Source: Rifleibacterium sp035352635 (GTDB taxonomy: Bacteria > Muiribacteriota > Ozemobacteria > Ozemobacterales > Ozemobacteraceae). Taken from it: a stretch of 64,000 bases of DNA. Under the pieces are notes generated by a model. That model did not search any database and had not been told where the DNA came from. It saw only the letters and a program-made list of their open reading frames with translations. The stretch is taken from assembly GCA_035352635.1 (NCBI GenBank), contig DAOPYA010000002.1, forward strand, positions 1-64,000. Reading direction: 5' to 3'. Shown here piece by piece: positions 1-7,402 of the stretch. Each line of letters opens with the position of its first letter. Position 1 is the first letter of the stretch. The position numbers and the translations under genes are program-made.

Positions 1-2300
1 CACGAGTAGTTCTCGGTGTCAGCACCGGCGGCAACCAGTGGTGACTCTGTCAGGCCGGGCTTTAACACATCGCCCTTACGACCCGAAAGAGCGCCGACCG
101 GCAGATCGCGATAATCGTAATAGCGGTAGGTAACCTTGACGCCGATTTTGAATTTGCCGGCCCCTGGCGGGAAAAGGAACAGGTAGTCACCGCTGGCTCC
201 TTCTTTTTCCATGTCGAGAATGGTCTGAGGGGTCGGTTTTATTTCGACGCCAAAACGATCATGTGTCTGAATTACTTTCCAGTAATATCTGATGCTCGAT
301 TTTTGTATGGTGTTGGGAAACTGGCCGATAATCGTGTTATTGTTGGTATCTTCGCCAACGTTACCGATATTGACTTCGTTGGCATCAAAGTATGGGGCAT
401 TCTCAACCATGAACCAGTAGTCTTTGTCATCGGTCAGGTCGCCATTGGCATCAGGCACTGCTTTTTCAAAGCCTGAGGTGGCTGATACCATCGGCCCGAC
501 ACAGTCGGTTCTGGCTGCAAGACTTGAAGGTCGCGGCGGCGTCGGTGAGTTGATGACCGCAAGTTCAGTGCGAATTTTAGCATCGATGACTGGTGAGAGC
601 TGTACGAAGCCCGAAACCCATATCTTTTTTGAGTTGACATTACCGTCAGCGGTTATGTAGTCTCTGATAAAAACGTTGGTGCCGAGCTTAACGCGATTGG
701 GCAGGCGCTCAGTAACACCGGTATCGTAGGCACGTCGATAAACACTCTTGTAAACATTCTGCCAGTATTCGGCCCGGAATTTTTTAATGCCACCGGCCAT
801 GTCGGAGTCATAGTATTTTTTGCTTTCGTTGCCGTCAATAAAAGTACTGGTGTCGGCCGGCGAAAATTCAGTGCGCAGCATATACAACGAACCGAAACCA
901 TCGGCGCCTATCTTGTCTGGCAGAAAACCATCTGCAGAAACGTTGATTTCGCTTGGAATACCATTGGTGCCGCTTTCGTTGCGGACAAAGCAGTAAACGC
1001 TGCCTTTGGTGGCATCATAGGCGTAAATGATGCCGCCGGTCTGCCACCACTGGTCAGAAACAGCGACGTCAGAAAGTTCGTTAAGACGCATGGCAGGCGG
1101 AGCGTTGGCATCAATAAGCCATTGGTTAATCTGGTTCAACCCGAGCAGGTAAACGTAGTTACCAGTTTCGTTCTTGGAACTGATACCAAGAAATTTACAG
1201 GTCAGATCACCGCCGTTACCGATTTGTTTGTCGTTGATGTTTGCCCCGCTGAGCAGGAAAGTTGTGGCTCCCTGGTCGCGGCGATAAAGATAGGTGCGGT
1301 TGACGATTGCTGAATAAATACATGAAAGATAAGGACTTGGCACGCCGGGCATGGCAGCGCCATCGATCTTGGCTATACAACCATCGCAACATTCACCGTT
1401 CATGTCCATGGTGCCGGTAACTTTGGCAAGAACATTTGCAACATCGCGGTCGAGGGTTGGCAAAAGGGCGCTTGAATCAATGCGGTATTTGTAGAGTTTT
1501 AGATTGCGATAGGAACCCAGCAGATTTTCGCGAACCATGCGTCGCACCCAGCCGCCGCGTATCCAGCCGCTGCCAGGACGACTGCCAGCGCAACAGGCGG
1601 CCCATGGGCCTCTGGTTGGCGGCGTTCCATCAGTTTGCTGGTTATATCGTTCGCCCACCGGGGGTGGGTTATCAAGGGCACGTCGATTCTCTGCGGCGGT
1701 TCCGTAGGTCCAGTTGCTCCAGGCAACGACATCGGCGGAATGGTAGAAGCCGTTGCCGCTTGGGTACCAATAATAGCCTGGCATGGTTGCAACTGCTGCT
1801 GGAATGGTATTGCACGGGTAATCGATGCCGCCGAACAGTGAACTGATTGTCCAGGAGGGGTGGTTTCCGCGGCCGGTGGGGCTGTTGTTTGAGGGGCCAT
1901 GGAAGCGATGCACCGTGTATGGCGGTATTTCGCTGAAAGCGTAAACGTTCGAACTCGCGCTCAGGATCATGCGGCGTGGTGCAAGTTGCCCCTTGAGGCT
2001 GGTAGGGGGACTATCGGTGCCGGCAAAAGTGTAGAGATCCTTGTCGGATTTTTGCAGGGCGTCGTTCCATTGCTGGGCGGCAGTTATGCCATAGGCATCG
2101 CTTGGGTCGTAGAGTCGCGCTGCTTCAAGGCCTTTTACCAGGTTATTCAATGCCCAGACCGCTCTGGCATTGCCTTCACCAACCAGAACATAACAATCGC
2201 CATTCTGTTCGTAGAATGGGTGGAGTTTGATATCTTCGGCGAAGGATGGTGCAATTGTCAGCACAATAATTGCGAGTGCCAGAACAAGGATTCTGTTCAT
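1..2300 (-). CDS. Very large secreted protein, unknown function (3' end outside window)
   Basis: The frame opens at an ATG at 2300 and is still open at base 1, giving about 766 visible residues; the carboxy end lies outside the window. The start is supported by AGGAGG six bases upstream and by a clear signal peptide (MNRILVLALAIIVLTIAPS, cleavage near FA-ED). The mature part is rich in Trp, Tyr, Asn and Gly, with Cys clusters (ACCAGS, ECCDGC), which suits a folded exported or surface protein. The last visible part, with alternating hydrophobic residues around VKVTYRYYDYRD, looks beta-rich and may be an Ig-like module. I recognise no family. It is the last visible gene of a minus-strand cluster starting at 6649, 31 bases after the second OmpH-like gene, so it may be a client or partner of those periplasmic proteins (inference). 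Confidence 0.8.
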   Translation of the reverse strand, partial: MNRILVLALAIIVLTIAPSFAEDIKLHPFYEQNGDCYVLVGEGNARAVWALNNLVKGLEAARLYDPSDAYGITAAQQWNDALQKSDKDLYTFAGTDSPPTSLKGQLAPRRMILSASSNVYAFSEIPPYTVHRFHGPSNNSPTGRGNHPSWTISSLFGGIDYPCNTIPAAVATMPGYYWYPSGNGFYHSADVVAWSNWTYGTAAENRRALDNPPPVGERYNQQTDGTPPTRGPWAACCAGSRPGSGWIRGGWVRRMVRENLLGSYRNLKLYKYRIDSSALLPTLDRDVANVLAKVTGTMDMNGECCDGCIAKIDGAAMPGVPSPYLSCIYSAIVNRTYLYRRDQGATTFLLSGANINDKQIGNGGDLTCKFLGISSKNETGNYVYLLGLNQINQWLIDANAPPAMRLNELSDVAVSDQWWQTGGIIYAYDATKGSVYCFVRNESGTNGIPSEINVSADGFLPDKIGADGFGSLYMLRTEFSPADTSTFIDGNESKKYYDSDMAGGIKKFRAEYWQNVYKSVYRRAYDTGVTERLPNRVKLGTNVFIRDYITADGNVNSKKIWVSGFVQLSPVIDAKIRTELAVINSPTPPRPSSLAARTDCVGPMVSATSGFEKAVPDANGDLTDDKDYWFMVENAPYFDANEVNIGNVGEDTNNNTIIGQFPNTIQKSSIRYYWKVIQTHDRFGVEIKPTPQTILDMEKEGASGDYLFLFPPGAGKFKIGVKVTYRYYDYRDLPVGALSGRKGDVLKPGLTESPLVAAGADTENYS

Positions 2301-2331
2301 AAAATACCTCCTGGTAAAGCGAAAGGACGTA

Positions 2332-3519
2332 TCAATATTCGCGTTCTCTAACGGCAGGCTCTTTTTCGAAGTCAAGATAACCGCGCAGGGCCTGCATAAA
2401 AGAATTTTTAACCGAATCTGGGATTTTATAGCGGTCGAATAACTGACGGGCCACCCAGGGAGTGAGGTCGGTGCCACCGCTGATGATCATTCGGCCGTGT
2501 GAGAAACCGGTAACTTTTTCGGGCAGGTAATTACGGAATTCAAGATACTGGGTCAGGTTGCTCTGCATGCCGATGGCCCGCCCGACTACCAGATGTTCGG
2601 GGGGCAATGGCGTATTGTCGTCGCGGGTCAAGTTTGCCGCGAGTTCGGGGTCGATGGTCAGGTTGTTGAAAGAATGAAACAGTGCCGATGAAACTACGTC
2701 AGGGGCCTCATCAGTGGCCGGAATCATCTTGAGCTTTTCTTTGCGTTGGGGTGAGCGCATTGAAAAGGAGTTGTCGATAACCACGGCAATCTTGCTTTCG
2801 TCGGCTGCTTTGCGAATCAGTTCGTTAATTTCGTCGTTGATGGTGGTCAGGCGCTTTGCGGTTTCTTCGCTGTTGAGATACATGGCTGACATAGACTTTT
2901 CTTCGATGTCTGTCAGCTGGGTGGCGACTGTCTTCATGTCGGCATCTAATTTCGCTATCTTCTGGTGCAGTTCTTTTAAGGTGGCTTCTGAGGCCTTGCT
3001 ATCGACAGTGCCGGCCAGACGCCCGTTGATTATGTCGAGGCGCTGCTGAAGATCAACTTTTCGGGCTGAAAACAATCGTTCTGCTTCACGGTTAGCGGGT
3101 TTCTGGCGGTTGACCTCTTCAATGGAAGCTTCGAGAAGAGCTTTTTCGCGGCGGAAATCTTCGATGTCACCGGGGGCTGGTATGCCTTCGGCGCGGGTAA
3201 CTTGCTGGTTGAGTTCGAATTTTTGCTGCATAAGCTTCATTTGCTGCTCTTTGAGCGGGGCGCTCTGTTTTGCTGCGGTTTCCTGGGCGGTTTTAAGTTC
3301 AGCCACCGCCTTTTCGATGTTTTTGTCGTCGGGGTTACGGAAAAACCGGCCGTTGCTGTAATCAAAACCGCTCATCTGCGGGTGCAGCATTAGAAGAATT
3401 CTTGTGTCAACGGTGGCCCAGCCGCCATCGCCTGCGGCTGCGAGCGGTATGGTCATGAATACGGCGCCATGCAGCATAATCAAGATGAAGAAAAAATAGA
3501 TTACCTGATCACGTTTCAT
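2332..3519 (-). CDS. OmpH/Skp-like coiled-coil periplasmic protein (long copy)
   Basis: A 395-residue protein with an N-terminal hydrophobic export segment (about residues 7-29), then the motif VDTRILLMLHP, a Glu/Lys/Gln-rich coiled coil (about 75-215), and a return segment (IAVVIDNSF, about 245). This is the layout of OmpH/Skp-type periplasmic chaperones, which use a coiled-coil arm to hold unfolded outer-membrane clients, but it is more than twice Skp length and has a carboxy-terminal extension of about 150 residues ending in basic and acidic residues. Its start overlaps the stop of the upstream paralogue (TAATG), so translation is probably coupled. The mature N-terminus matches the neighbour closely (VDTR-L-HP-FD-GRF). 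Family level is reasonably sure; a true chaperone role is inference. Confidence 0.7.
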   Translation of the reverse strand: MKRDQVIYFFFILIMLHGAVFMTIPLAAAGDGGWATVDTRILLMLHPQMSGFDYSNGRFFRNPDDKNIEKAVAELKTAQETAAKQSAPLKEQQMKLMQQKFELNQQVTRAEGIPAPGDIEDFRREKALLEASIEEVNRQKPANREAERLFSARKVDLQQRLDIINGRLAGTVDSKASEATLKELHQKIAKLDADMKTVATQLTDIEEKSMSAMYLNSEETAKRLTTINDEINELIRKAADESKIAVVIDNSFSMRSPQRKEKLKMIPATDEAPDVVSSALFHSFNNLTIDPELAANLTRDDNTPLPPEHLVVGRAIGMQSNLTQYLEFRNYLPEKVTGFSHGRMIISGGTDLTPWVARQLFDRYKIPDSVKNSFMQALRGYLDFEKEPAVREREY

Positions 3520-4271
3520 TATTTAAGCCCCTTTGTGCGCTCTTCCATGAGCTTGATAGCCTCGAGTCTGACATCGCGGGCGCCAACCGGGACAACCCTG
3601 GCATCAAGGCCCAAACGGCCTGCCCAGTAATTGTCGGCTTCTTCAAGCCAGGCAGCGAAGTCTTTGTCGTTGACGGATTTCTCGTTTTTAAAGATTTTGC
3701 GGTGCAGGTTCTGGGTCAGGAGTGCGCTCCTGGATGTTTGAACTTTGACAATTGGCAACAATTCAGCGCCATCGATAATGACCTTGGCATCGTAACGTTC
3801 TTTGAGCTGTTTCAACACCGCCCGCAAATCTGAACCAATTTCGTTAATCTGCGCAATGATCGATGCTTCATGGGTTACCCCGGGCCGGCCAGGAACCAGA
3901 CGCGCGTTGTAGACGCGAACCTGCAGAGTTGCCAGACGGTTTTCGGCCTGACGTTTTTCGTTGAGGAAGGCGCGTTCGGCAGTCATGCGGTCGGGTAGAG
4001 CCACGAGGCGGAGTTTTTCCTGGAGGTGCTTGGGCGAATTTAACAGCCAGGTATTAATTTTTTTGATTTCGGCGATCAAAGCGTCAACCCCATCTTGGCC
4101 ACCCTGAATAAATTCAGATGAAGTGCCCTTAAATCGACCGGTGACCGGGTCAAATTTTTCGAACAGCGGGTGAGCCAGCAGCATCAGTCTGGTGTCGACC
4201 AGAATGGTCTCAGCAGCTGTTGGCAGCAATAAAATGCTGAAGAAAAAGATGATAAAAAACTTTTTTAGCAT
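3519..4271 (-). CDS. OmpH/Skp-like periplasmic protein (short copy)
   Basis: A 250-residue protein with a signal peptide (FFIIFFFSILLLPTAA), then VDTRLMLLAHPLFEKFD, a Gln/Arg/Lys-rich helical region (about 80-150) and the segment LKERYDAKVIIDGAELL (about 160-176). The last resembles the conserved 'YDLVID' strand of OmpH-family proteins. It looks like a duplicate of the next gene (2332-3519), sharing the VDTR...HP...FD..TGRF mature start. GGAGG stands 12 bases before the ATG, a long spacing. It follows the 4347-5084 gene by 75 bases and shares a TAATG stop/start junction with the downstream paralogue. Probable job: periplasmic holding or assembly factor for outer-membrane or surface proteins, possibly the large secreted protein at the end of the cluster. 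Confidence 0.65.
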   Translation of the reverse strand: MLKKFFIIFFFSILLLPTAAETILVDTRLMLLAHPLFEKFDPVTGRFKGTSSEFIQGGQDGVDALIAEIKKINTWLLNSPKHLQEKLRLVALPDRMTAERAFLNEKRQAENRLATLQVRVYNARLVPGRPGVTHEASIIAQINEIGSDLRAVLKQLKERYDAKVIIDGAELLPIVKVQTSRSALLTQNLHRKIFKNEKSVNDKDFAAWLEEADNYWAGRLGLDARVVPVGARDVRLEAIKLMEERTKGLK

Positions 4272-4346
4272 TAAATAATTGTACCTCCACTATCCCTCAT
4301 ATTCATCTTAGCAGTCTCAGAATGCAGGCAGCAATGAAAAATATTT

Positions 4347-5084
4347 TTACGGTTGTTTGAAGAAGTCGATATTGAGCAGGTATTTCTTAAAGTCAATGTA
4401 ATGGTTGACCAGGGATTGCAATAACCTGAGGGTGGTCTGTTGTTCGAAGTTTGGTTTTTCAATAGACTCTTTAAAAAGTTTGAAGGTGTCGCTAATGGTG
4501 GCAAGCATTTTGGGGGCAGCTGAGGCAACTCCAGGCTCAAATTCGCTGAGTTGTTTTTCGAGATCGCAATTTACCAATAATTCTCTGAGTTTTTTTTGAT
4601 CGTTGACCACCGGTCGCAACTGAAAGATATCAAGCTCTATTTCGAGAAACCGGCGCATGACCTGGTGGTTGTTGAGAATGGCGCAAACAAGAGAAACCCT
4701 GGTGATGCAGGCCTCAATGCGTTCATGAATCATCTCAAGATCGGCACTCGCCAGTTGCCGCCTGATCTGGCCAAGATCGCGCGATATCCTGATCATCAGG
4801 TTGCTGCTTTCAGATTTTTCTGAGCCGGCGACTTTAGAAGTAATGCTCAGCCAGTTTTCCATGATTTCATGGTGCAGGCTGGTGGCAGCGGCATTATTAA
4901 AGGCTTTTAACAGACTGCCGGTCTGCTGCATCTTTTGAGAGACGGCCAGCATCATGCTGGTCAACTGGCTTTGCTTGCTTGACCCGGTCAAAATTTCGAG
5001 CATTGAGCTGTCGCAAGCTGTGCAGGTGTTTGCGAGCCCAGACAACAGAAGCATAACAAGAAAGATGGTCATGATACGGTTCAT
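4347..5084 (-). CDS. Secreted helical protein, unknown function
   Basis: A 245-residue protein with a signal peptide (MTIFLVMLLLSGLANTC) and a mature chain that is almost wholly alpha-helical by composition, rich in Leu, Gln, Glu, Lys and Met, without aromatic clusters. Cys occurs near the cleavage region (NTCTACDS), but the sequence before it does not fit a lipobox well, so I do not call it a lipoprotein. The start codon overlaps the stop of the TPR gene upstream (ATGA), which argues for translational coupling and a shared role with it. I recognise no family. Confidence 0.6.
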   Translation of the reverse strand: MNRIMTIFLVMLLLSGLANTCTACDSSMLEILTGSSKQSQLTSMMLAVSQKMQQTGSLLKAFNNAAATSLHHEIMENWLSITSKVAGSEKSESSNLMIRISRDLGQIRRQLASADLEMIHERIEACITRVSLVCAILNNHQVMRRFLEIELDIFQLRPVVNDQKKLRELLVNCDLEKQLSEFEPGVASAAPKMLATISDTFKLFKESIEKPNFEQQTTLRLLQSLVNHYIDFKKYLLNIDFFKQP

Positions 5085-6649
5085 GGATTAATCATACCTG
5101 GAATGGGCGTTCGTGGGGCAGATGTGCTGGCCGGGCGACTGTCTGCGTGTGCCAGGCGCTCAATGGCCGTTTTGGCCTCTTCTGCAAAAACTGTCTGCTC
5201 ATGGTCGCGAACGATTTCATGGTAGGCGACAGCCGCCTCAGAAGGTTCACCGGTTGTTTCTAAAAATCTGGCGTAATCAAGAGTAGCCCGAGGTTGCCCG
5301 TTTGAACGGCGTCGGTAATCGTCGTAGTGCCGGCGTGCCTGCTGCTGGTCGCCACGGGTAATGGCCAAACTGGCCATAAGATAGCTGACCCCGGGGTGCT
5401 GCCCCTTTTTTTCAGCAGCTTCAAGCTCGGTCGCCGCGGCGGTCAAGTCGCCGGTGACGATATAACCTTCAGCAATAGCCAGCATGGCATCGATATTGTC
5501 AGGGTGTTGTTGCAGCTCGGCCTTCGCTTCTTCAATGCCTTGGGGCACCTGAAAGTTTCTGATTAGTGCCAGGGCAAGACAGGCGCGGTATTCAGCGCCA
5601 GAAGGGCTTGCGGCAAAAGCAAGCCGCGCTTCATCGGCGGCTTCGGCATACATTTTGCTTTCCATGAGGATTCGCGCCTTTACCAGTCTGGCTCTGGCGT
5701 TGTCCGGGTTGCCTGATAATACTTCATTGATTGATTTGGAAGCAGCTTCTACATAGCCTTGTTCAAAAAGAATCTGTGCGAGGGCAGCTTGAGCATCAAT
5801 TACGTCGGGGTGAGATTTCATGATGGCTTTGTACATCTGCTCAGCGTCTTTGTATTTTGCAGTTTTCATAAGAATCTCGGCTAGATTGAGACGGCAGAAG
5901 ATATCATCTTTAATTTCAAGGGCTTTTTTGAAGTGTTGAGCAGCCTTGTCGTATTTTTGCAGATTGAGATAGCTCGAGCCAGCTAAGAAATGAGTCTCGA
6001 AATTTTTCTCTCCGAGGCTGATGGCTTTTTCGAACTGAGTTGTTGCTTCGACAAAGTTGCGCTGATTGAACGCCGCAACCCCAAGATAATGAGTTGCCTG
6101 TGAATCGCGCGGTGATTTTGCCAGAATCTTTTGCAAAGCAAGGGCTGCGGAAGCATAATTTTCTTCATCGATGAGGGAAATGGCCTGGTCGATCTCTGAA
6201 GATTGTTTTGGTCTAGTAGCTTCGCGTGGGGGGGGGGAAGAAACCCGCTGCTTGACCTCTGGTTCTGCTGGTGCTGCAGTTTCGGGGGCGGTGGCGGCCG
6301 GCCGGCTGCTTAAAGAGAATTGTTGCTGGTTGAGTTGCTGCTGTAGTAACCGGTATTGCTGGTGCTGTGGAAATTTTTCGGCGAGAAAATTCGCGTGCTG
6401 CATGGCTTTTTTTGTTTTTCCGGTCTGGGTAAGGCTGTACACAAGATAATAGCGTGCCTGGTCGTGACCCGGGTTCATGCTTACGACCTGATCGAGGTAA
6501 TCAGCGGCTCCGGCGTAATCACCGGTGGCGTAAAGTTGCATGCCCTTGTTAAAAATTTGGGCAGCGAGATCCTGGGCTGCAACAATGCTTGCAACGGTCG
6601 AACTTAGCAGTAGTAATACCAGAATGATTTTAATGGTTGGTAATTTCAT
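5081..6649 (-). CDS. Exported tetratricopeptide-repeat protein
   Basis: The chosen start at 6649 gives 522 residues. It is preferred over an upstream in-frame ATG at 6742 because it has AGGA five to eight bases ahead and is followed at once by a signal peptide (MKLPTIKIILVLLLLSS). After the signal come TPR units (GMQLYATGDYAGAADYLDQV, then GKTKKAMQHANFL), a low-complexity Pro/Ala/Glu linker (about 125-155), and at least eight further TPRs from about 165 to 500 (for example YLGVAAFNQRNFVEATTQF and AGSSYLNLQKYDKAAQHF). It is probably a periplasmic or membrane-tethered scaffold for protein complexes. It heads the minus-strand cluster with the OmpH-like genes. The linker is encoded across a run of ten C on the coding strand (6228-6237), a likely slippage site. 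Confidence 0.8.
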   Translation of the reverse strand: MKLPTIKIILVLLLLSSTVASIVAAQDLAAQIFNKGMQLYATGDYAGAADYLDQVVSMNPGHDQARYYLVYSLTQTGKTKKAMQHANFLAEKFPQHQQYRLLQQQLNQQQFSLSSRPAATAPETAAPAEPEVKQRVSSPPPREATRPKQSSEIDQAISLIDEENYASAALALQKILAKSPRDSQATHYLGVAAFNQRNFVEATTQFEKAISLGEKNFETHFLAGSSYLNLQKYDKAAQHFKKALEIKDDIFCRLNLAEILMKTAKYKDAEQMYKAIMKSHPDVIDAQAALAQILFEQGYVEAASKSINEVLSGNPDNARARLVKARILMESKMYAEAADEARLAFAASPSGAEYRACLALALIRNFQVPQGIEEAKAELQQHPDNIDAMLAIAEGYIVTGDLTAAATELEAAEKKGQHPGVSYLMASLAITRGDQQQARRHYDDYRRRSNGQPRATLDYARFLETTGEPSEAAVAYHEIVRDHEQTVFAEEAKTAIERLAHADSRPASTSAPRTPIPGMINP

Positions 6650-6742
6650 GGTAATGTTCCTGACTGCTATTCTACCAGAATCGCCCAAAGGCCACCCCGA
6701 AATTTTGCGAAACAGCTGATTTATTGTTGCCGCTAAAAGCAA

Positions 6743-6773
6743 CCGAGGCTCTCAGATCATCTGAGAGCCTCGG
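6743..6773 (-). terminator. Strong hairpin after the Lys-rich protein gene
   Basis: A perfect 13-bp stem (CCGAGGCTCTCAG / CTGAGAGCCTCGG) with a 5-base loop lies 14 bases past the stop codon of the 6788-7141 gene, before the upstream region of the TPR gene. In the minus direction it is followed by TTGCTTTT, only a weak T-tract, so termination is likely but may be partial; read-through would link the Lys-rich gene to the TPR/OmpH cluster. Confidence 0.6.
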
Positions 6774-6787
6774 CTGATTAATTAAAT

Positions 6788-7141
6788 TCAGGATTTGCTG
6801 GATTTGCCGTTTTTGCGGAAGTGGCCGTTAGTAAGGGTTTTGTTGCCTTTTTTGTAGTGACCTTTTACGAAGGTCTTTTTGGCTTTTTTGCCAGTTATGG
6901 CGGATTTAGCTTTAACAGCTGAGTCTACAACGGCATTCTGGGCAGAGGCAGCGGTTTTAACTACGGCACGTTTGGTTTTCTTAACGGTTTTCTTGATGTT
7001 TCTTTTAACTTTGCGGGCCATTTTAGTCAGGCATGAAGGGCCATCATTTTTGGCGGCCATGACCTGTGAAACTTCAGCGGAGCCGGCGAACAGACCGAAA
7101 GTAACCATAGCTACTGTGAGGGCCTTAAATACGTTATTCAT
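6788..7141 (-). CDS. Small Lys-rich secreted protein with GH(Y/F) repeats
   Basis: A 117-residue protein with a typical signal peptide (about 1-29, ending VMAA) and a very basic mature chain (many KK, KRNIKKTVKKTKR). The tail contains two related units, VKGHYKKGNK and TNGHFRKNGK, of a type also seen repeated in other exported bacterial proteins. GGAGG stands eight bases before the ATG. The basic charge suggests binding to DNA, polyphosphate, cell wall or another acidic polymer, but no function is established. Ala/Val/Lys-rich spacing in 60-90 (SAQNAVVDSAVKAKSAI) resembles histone-H1-like or AT-hook-free basic tails. It is a single-gene unit with its own hairpin downstream. Confidence 0.7.
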   Translation of the reverse strand: MNNVFKALTVAMVTFGLFAGSAEVSQVMAAKNDGPSCLTKMARKVKRNIKKTVKKTKRAVVKTAASAQNAVVDSAVKAKSAITGKKAKKTFVKGHYKKGNKTLTNGHFRKNGKSSKS

Positions 7142-7196
7142 AATTATAACCTCCGTTGGTTTCTTGTTTGTGTAATCGCAAACCTTATTGTGTTGA

Positions 7197-7225
7197 AGTA
7201 TAAGAATTAATTCGCCAACCCGTAA
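7197..7225 (-). promoter_or_regulatory. Possible promoter of the Lys-rich protein gene
   Basis: On the minus strand a good -10 hexamer TATACT (7197-7202) follows a 17-base spacer and a poor -35 (TTACGG, 7220-7225). The start codon lies 55 bases downstream with a clear ribosome binding site. The -10 fits a housekeeping sigma factor; the -35 is weak, so this is tentative. Confidence 0.3.
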
Positions 7226-7402
7226 CCCCCCTTCTGCAAAAATTTTTATAAAGCGTTAAAGTCCTCTGTTAAAGCGCGTGATGGTACGGCTTTTACCGAT
7301 ACGCGAAATATAATTGAACCATCACCAGATTGCGAGATATGCAAATTGCTCACTACCATAGAATTTGTAGTATGCTGTTAATAATAAAAACTGGAGAGAG
7401 TG

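Noticed and set aside
4347..5084. Lipoprotein call for the helical secreted protein because of its Cys after the signal
   Set aside because: The residues before the Cys (NTC, TAC) do not fit a lipobox.
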